From Methylotenera sp. (GTDB lineage Bacteria > Pseudomonadota > Gammaproteobacteria > Burkholderiales > Methylophilaceae), in contig JAUYAL010000077.1 of NCBI GenBank assembly GCA_030693535.1, positions 350,020-414,019 on the forward strand: a DNA stretch of 64,000 bases, given 5' to 3'. Within the stretch, counting starts at the first letter, position 1. Each line of letters opens with the position of its first letter. A program made the translations under genes and the position numbers. Of this stretch, positions 61,401 to 64,000 are shown one piece after another. The notes below the pieces were generated by a model. The model had not been told where the DNA came from. It did not search any database and saw only the letters and a list, made by a program, of their open reading frames with translations.

Positions 61401-62102
61401 TTATTCTATTCCATCTGCTTGCATGCGTGTTAATAGATCACGCCATCTTGAGAGATGTGACGATGCATCGCCTTTGGGTTTGCTACTAGAGCCCACCCAT
61501 AAACCTTTATCATTAAAGCTGAAAATTGGGGTCAGATCTTTTCTACTGGACGCCGGCATAATTTCTGGTAAGAGGCTATCTAAAATTAGGGGCTCGGACT
61601 GTGGGGTTAAATAGTAGCTAAGCACCATATGCGCTTTAACAACGATGCGATCACTACTAGGGATTGCTGCCCTTACGTAGGTCAGTCTAAGCTTATCGTT
61701 GGACACATTTAATGTTTTAAGAAAAACATATTTAGCGATGCTGAAATCTTCACAATCCCCCGCTTGTCGGCCAATTGATTCTAATGGAGTCGCCCAATAA
61801 TCGGATTGATTCCAAAGATCAAGATCTTCAGCGAAATTTACCTTTCGGTTAAAGAAGTCATTAACTTCTTTAAGTTTATCAGCCTCAGAGGCAGATTTTA
61901 ATTGCGACAATAACTGCTGAAGTTCTAAAGTGGTTTTGTAGGCTTCCTCACCATATCTTTGTTTGGCAAGGCTACTAAATTTATTGTAATCGTAACCCGC
62001 CGCATAAATTGCAGTAAAGAAAATCAATAGCAAGATAATAGAAAATATGCCATTGATTTGCTTTACATAGAATGGGTTTCTCTTTAAATCTATAATAACC
62101 AT
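61401..62102 (-). CDS. lapG: LapG-like periplasmic cysteine protease
   Basis: The 233-aa protein has an N-terminal membrane/signal segment (about 19-36) and a transglutaminase-like Cys protease domain: GRQAGDCEDFSIAKY with Cys117 and adjacent calcium-binding acidic residues, AHMVLSYYL with His158, and LILDSL with Asp175, the catalytic triad of the family. It should cut the adhesin at its TAAG site when c-di-GMP is low. It lies upstream of lapD with the adhesin gene divergent. Confidence 0.92.
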   Translation of the reverse strand: MVIIDLKRNPFYVKQINGIFSIILLLIFFTAIYAAGYDYNKFSSLAKQRYGEEAYKTTLELQQLLSQLKSASEADKLKEVNDFFNRKVNFAEDLDLWNQSDYWATPLESIGRQAGDCEDFSIAKYVFLKTLNVSNDKLRLTYVRAAIPSSDRIVVKAHMVLSYYLTPQSEPLILDSLLPEIMPASSRKDLTPIFSFNDKGLWVGSSSKPKGDASSHLSRWRDLLTRMQADGIE

Positions 62103-62350
62103 TGCTCCGGAAGTTTCTGTAGGTTCTATTTCGCGCGGTGGAAATATTTGAACTGATTATGCTCTTTTAAGCATGAGCAGTATCTAACAATAAAGATGGT
62201 AATTGTAGGGTATTTCAAGAATTTTGATGGATAGTAAATATATTGCGCCTATTGGCCATCAGTACAATATATTTATAGTGGAATAGGGTGTTTAATGCCA
62301 TTGTAAAACAGCATATGCAAAGTATTCATTCTTAAATTTAGGAAATAATT

Positions 62351-64000
62351 ATGGCAATGATCGGCAAAGTAGTCGCAATGACAGGCGTAGCATTTATTAT
62401 CACAGGCAATGGCTCTAAGCGCGAGCTTAAGCTAGGTGATCAAGTGCAAACCAGCGATAGCATTCAAACGTCGCGTGGCGTGGATGTTGATTTAGAGCTT
62501 GCGACTGGCCGCGTTATTCATATTGGTTCTGAGCAACTAGTTGCTTTCACCGAGGAGCTTACAGAAGCTATTGTGCCAAGTGGCTTAGAAAGTGCAATAA
62601 ACCTTGCAACCATCGATACGGTTATTAGTGCGATTGAAAGTGGAAAAGACATAAATGAAGTCCTTGAAGAAACCGCAGCTGGACCGGGCGGAGTCAGGAA
62701 TAGCTATGGCTTTGGCTTTGTTGATTTATTAAGAATTAACGATGATTTAAATAATTTTAAATTTGCCTATGAGTACAATACTGATAACAGGTTAGAGTCT
62801 AATCCTGCAGCAATTATTGATGATATTAGCAATGGCTTGCAACCTGACACTGCGGCGCCTCTCGCCCCAGTTAATGCACCTCCAGTTGCCACCCCACTTG
62901 CCATCGGAAATTTGGAGGGTTCAGGGCCCGTTTCTGGCAATTTAATTGCTACAGATGCTAATGGAGATCCACTAACTTATTCTGCTATAGGAGCTTTACC
63001 TCTAGGTCTAGTTTTAAATCCAGATGGCAGCTTCACTTTTGATTACAGTGATCCTGCTTACAATGCTTTGTCAGTAGGTGTTCCGCAGATACTTAATGTG
63101 CCTTACCTAGTCTCTGATGGTAAAGGTGGAACGAGCACTTCTACACTAACTATTACAGTAACAGGCACAAATGATGCACCAGTTGCCTCCGCCACCACTA
63201 TCAGTCCCATAGAAGATACACCAATTAATGTGCCACTATCAGGAACAGATGTAGACGGCACCATCGCCAGCTTCACCATTACCGCAGGGCCAACCCCTGC
63301 GCAAGGCACATTAGTGTATGACGACGACGGATTGCCAGGCACACCGTCAGTAGCCGTACCGCTCAACACAGCACTGACACCAGCACAAGCGGCTAGTGTA
63401 GAGTTTGTGCCAGCACCAAACTACAATGGCCCTGTTGACCCTGTTACTTATATAGTGACAGACAATGACGGTGCGCCATCTACTCCTGCTATCGTGACTA
63501 TTAATGATGTGTCACCAGTCATCGACACGGTTTTAGTCAGTTTAACTGGTCCTGGTGCGGTGGTGGAAGGCGCTGTCACCACTGCTTATACCGTGAGCTT
63601 GCCACAAACCGCTATTAGCGATGTCACGGTTAATCTAACCTATACAGGTACAGCGAGCAATGGTAATGATTACACTGGCGTGCTGACTATCATTATTCTG
63701 GAGGGTAGCAACAATGCGACATTTACTTTGCCTACCCTTAATGACGTTTTTGTTGACAATGGTGAAACTATTATCGTTACGCTAGGCGGGATCACTGGTG
63801 GCGGCTTTGAAGCCATCGCTGCTAATCCAGTCAGCAATACAGTAACGACGATTATTACAGATGACGTAGACACCACCACTGTGACATTAAGTGCAGACGC
63901 CAGCATCGTTGAAGGTAACAACATTACCTACACCGCCACATTAACCAATCCTGCCCAAGGCGCAGTCACTGTTACATTAAGCAATGGCGCTATCATCACC
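62351..64000 (+). CDS. start of a LapA/BapA-like giant adhesin (partial, runs off window)
   Basis: ATG 62351 opens a frame that stays open for 550 codons to the window edge. The N-terminal retention module (about residues 1-125) has no signal peptide, as expected for a type I secreted protein, and carries TAAG at residues 108-111, the LapG cleavage motif. Then come a VCBS-type repeat (about 200-275, ending VTGTNDAPVA), a cadherin-like block (about 277-395, SATTISPIEDTPINVPLSG), and Ig-like repeats such as TTVTLSADASIVEGNNITYT. The C-terminal repeats and secretion signal lie beyond the window. Confidence 0.9.
   Translation, partial: MAMIGKVVAMTGVAFIITGNGSKRELKLGDQVQTSDSIQTSRGVDVDLELATGRVIHIGSEQLVAFTEELTEAIVPSGLESAINLATIDTVISAIESGKDINEVLEETAAGPGGVRNSYGFGFVDLLRINDDLNNFKFAYEYNTDNRLESNPAAIIDDISNGLQPDTAAPLAPVNAPPVATPLAIGNLEGSGPVSGNLIATDANGDPLTYSAIGALPLGLVLNPDGSFTFDYSDPAYNALSVGVPQILNVPYLVSDGKGGTSTSTLTITVTGTNDAPVASATTISPIEDTPINVPLSGTDVDGTIASFTITAGPTPAQGTLVYDDDGLPGTPSVAVPLNTALTPAQAASVEFVPAPNYNGPVDPVTYIVTDNDGAPSTPAIVTINDVSPVIDTVLVSLTGPGAVVEGAVTTAYTVSLPQTAISDVTVNLTYTGTASNGNDYTGVLTIIILEGSNNATFTLPTLNDVFVDNGETIIVTLGGITGGGFEAIAANPVSNTVTTIITDDVDTTTVTLSADASIVEGNNITYTATLTNPAQGAVTVTLSNGAIIT

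Noticed and set aside
63103..63924. Minus-strand frames under the adhesin
   Set aside because: Valine/serine-rich antisense shadows of the repetitive adhesin coding strand.
1..64000. CRISPR array, rRNA genes, or complete insertion sequences
   Set aside because: No regularly spaced direct repeats with unique spacers, no rRNA-like segments and no intact transposase were seen.

Overview
The window has two unlike parts: the right-hand ~32.5 kb of a tailed-phage prophage (left edge to about 32,565), then chromosomal DNA of a Gram-negative, probably betaproteobacterial, host. Moderate GC, NAD-coupled Hox hydrogenase genes, a phosphoketolase bypass, an RquA-like protein and a LapA/D/G biofilm system suggest a methylotroph-like or facultatively anaerobic Pseudomonadota. 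The exact genus cannot be fixed from sequence alone.

Prophage. A leftward early operon of small genes (2073 to 1, running off the window; no integrase is visible) includes a DUF1566/C-type-lectin-like protein whose C terminus resembles the variable region of a diversity-generating retroelement target. The immunity region (3054-3766) has an XRE repressor and a divergent YdaS/Cro-like protein. Four copies of one 15-bp operator (AAAAC-N5-GTTTT type) sit at the two early promoters. A CII-like protein and an 809-aa primase/VapE helicase follow. Directly behind the helicase is a 260-bp array of 9-bp iterons in both orientations inside a 42-bp perfect inverted repeat, a strong candidate replication origin. 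A sigma-region-4-like late activator precedes a promoter and an intrinsic terminator, an arrangement like lambda Q/pR'/tR'. The late genes combine an HK97-type head (HNH, TerS, TerL, portal, ClpP protease, capsid, connectors) with a Mu-like contractile tail (gp37/38, sheath, tube, frameshifted chaperone, tape measure, gp43-gp48, fibre). Lysis genes follow. Seven or eight intrinsic terminators punctuate this single-strand late operon. A tRNA-Ser-like 3' fragment at 32,499-32,564 is the likely attachment site.

Chromosome, metabolism (33-54 kb). After a pyruvate-kinase-like protein and a convergent PatZ-type acetyltransferase comes a leftward hoxFUYHW cluster encoding an NAD+-reducing [NiFe] hydrogenase. 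It continues into a gene for an RquA-like (rhodoquinone synthesis) protein. Divergently, hupE-hypA-hypB-hypF(short)-hypC-hypD-hypE supply nickel handling and active-site maturation. Phosphoketolase (xfp) and acetate kinase (ackA) follow and could give ATP and acetate from sugar phosphates. Together these read as a low-oxygen energy module: H2/NADH exchange, possible rhodoquinone-linked electron flow, and acetate production.

Chromosome, adhesion (54-64 kb). A decayed TnpB (IS200/IS605) fragment separates this from a biofilm locus: lapB and lapC (type I secretion), a LuxR-type regulator, lapD (degenerate GGDEF-EAL receptor), lapG (periplasmic Cys protease) and the start of a giant LapA/BapA-like adhesin. 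The adhesin carries the TAAG cleavage motif in its N-terminal retention module and runs off the right edge.
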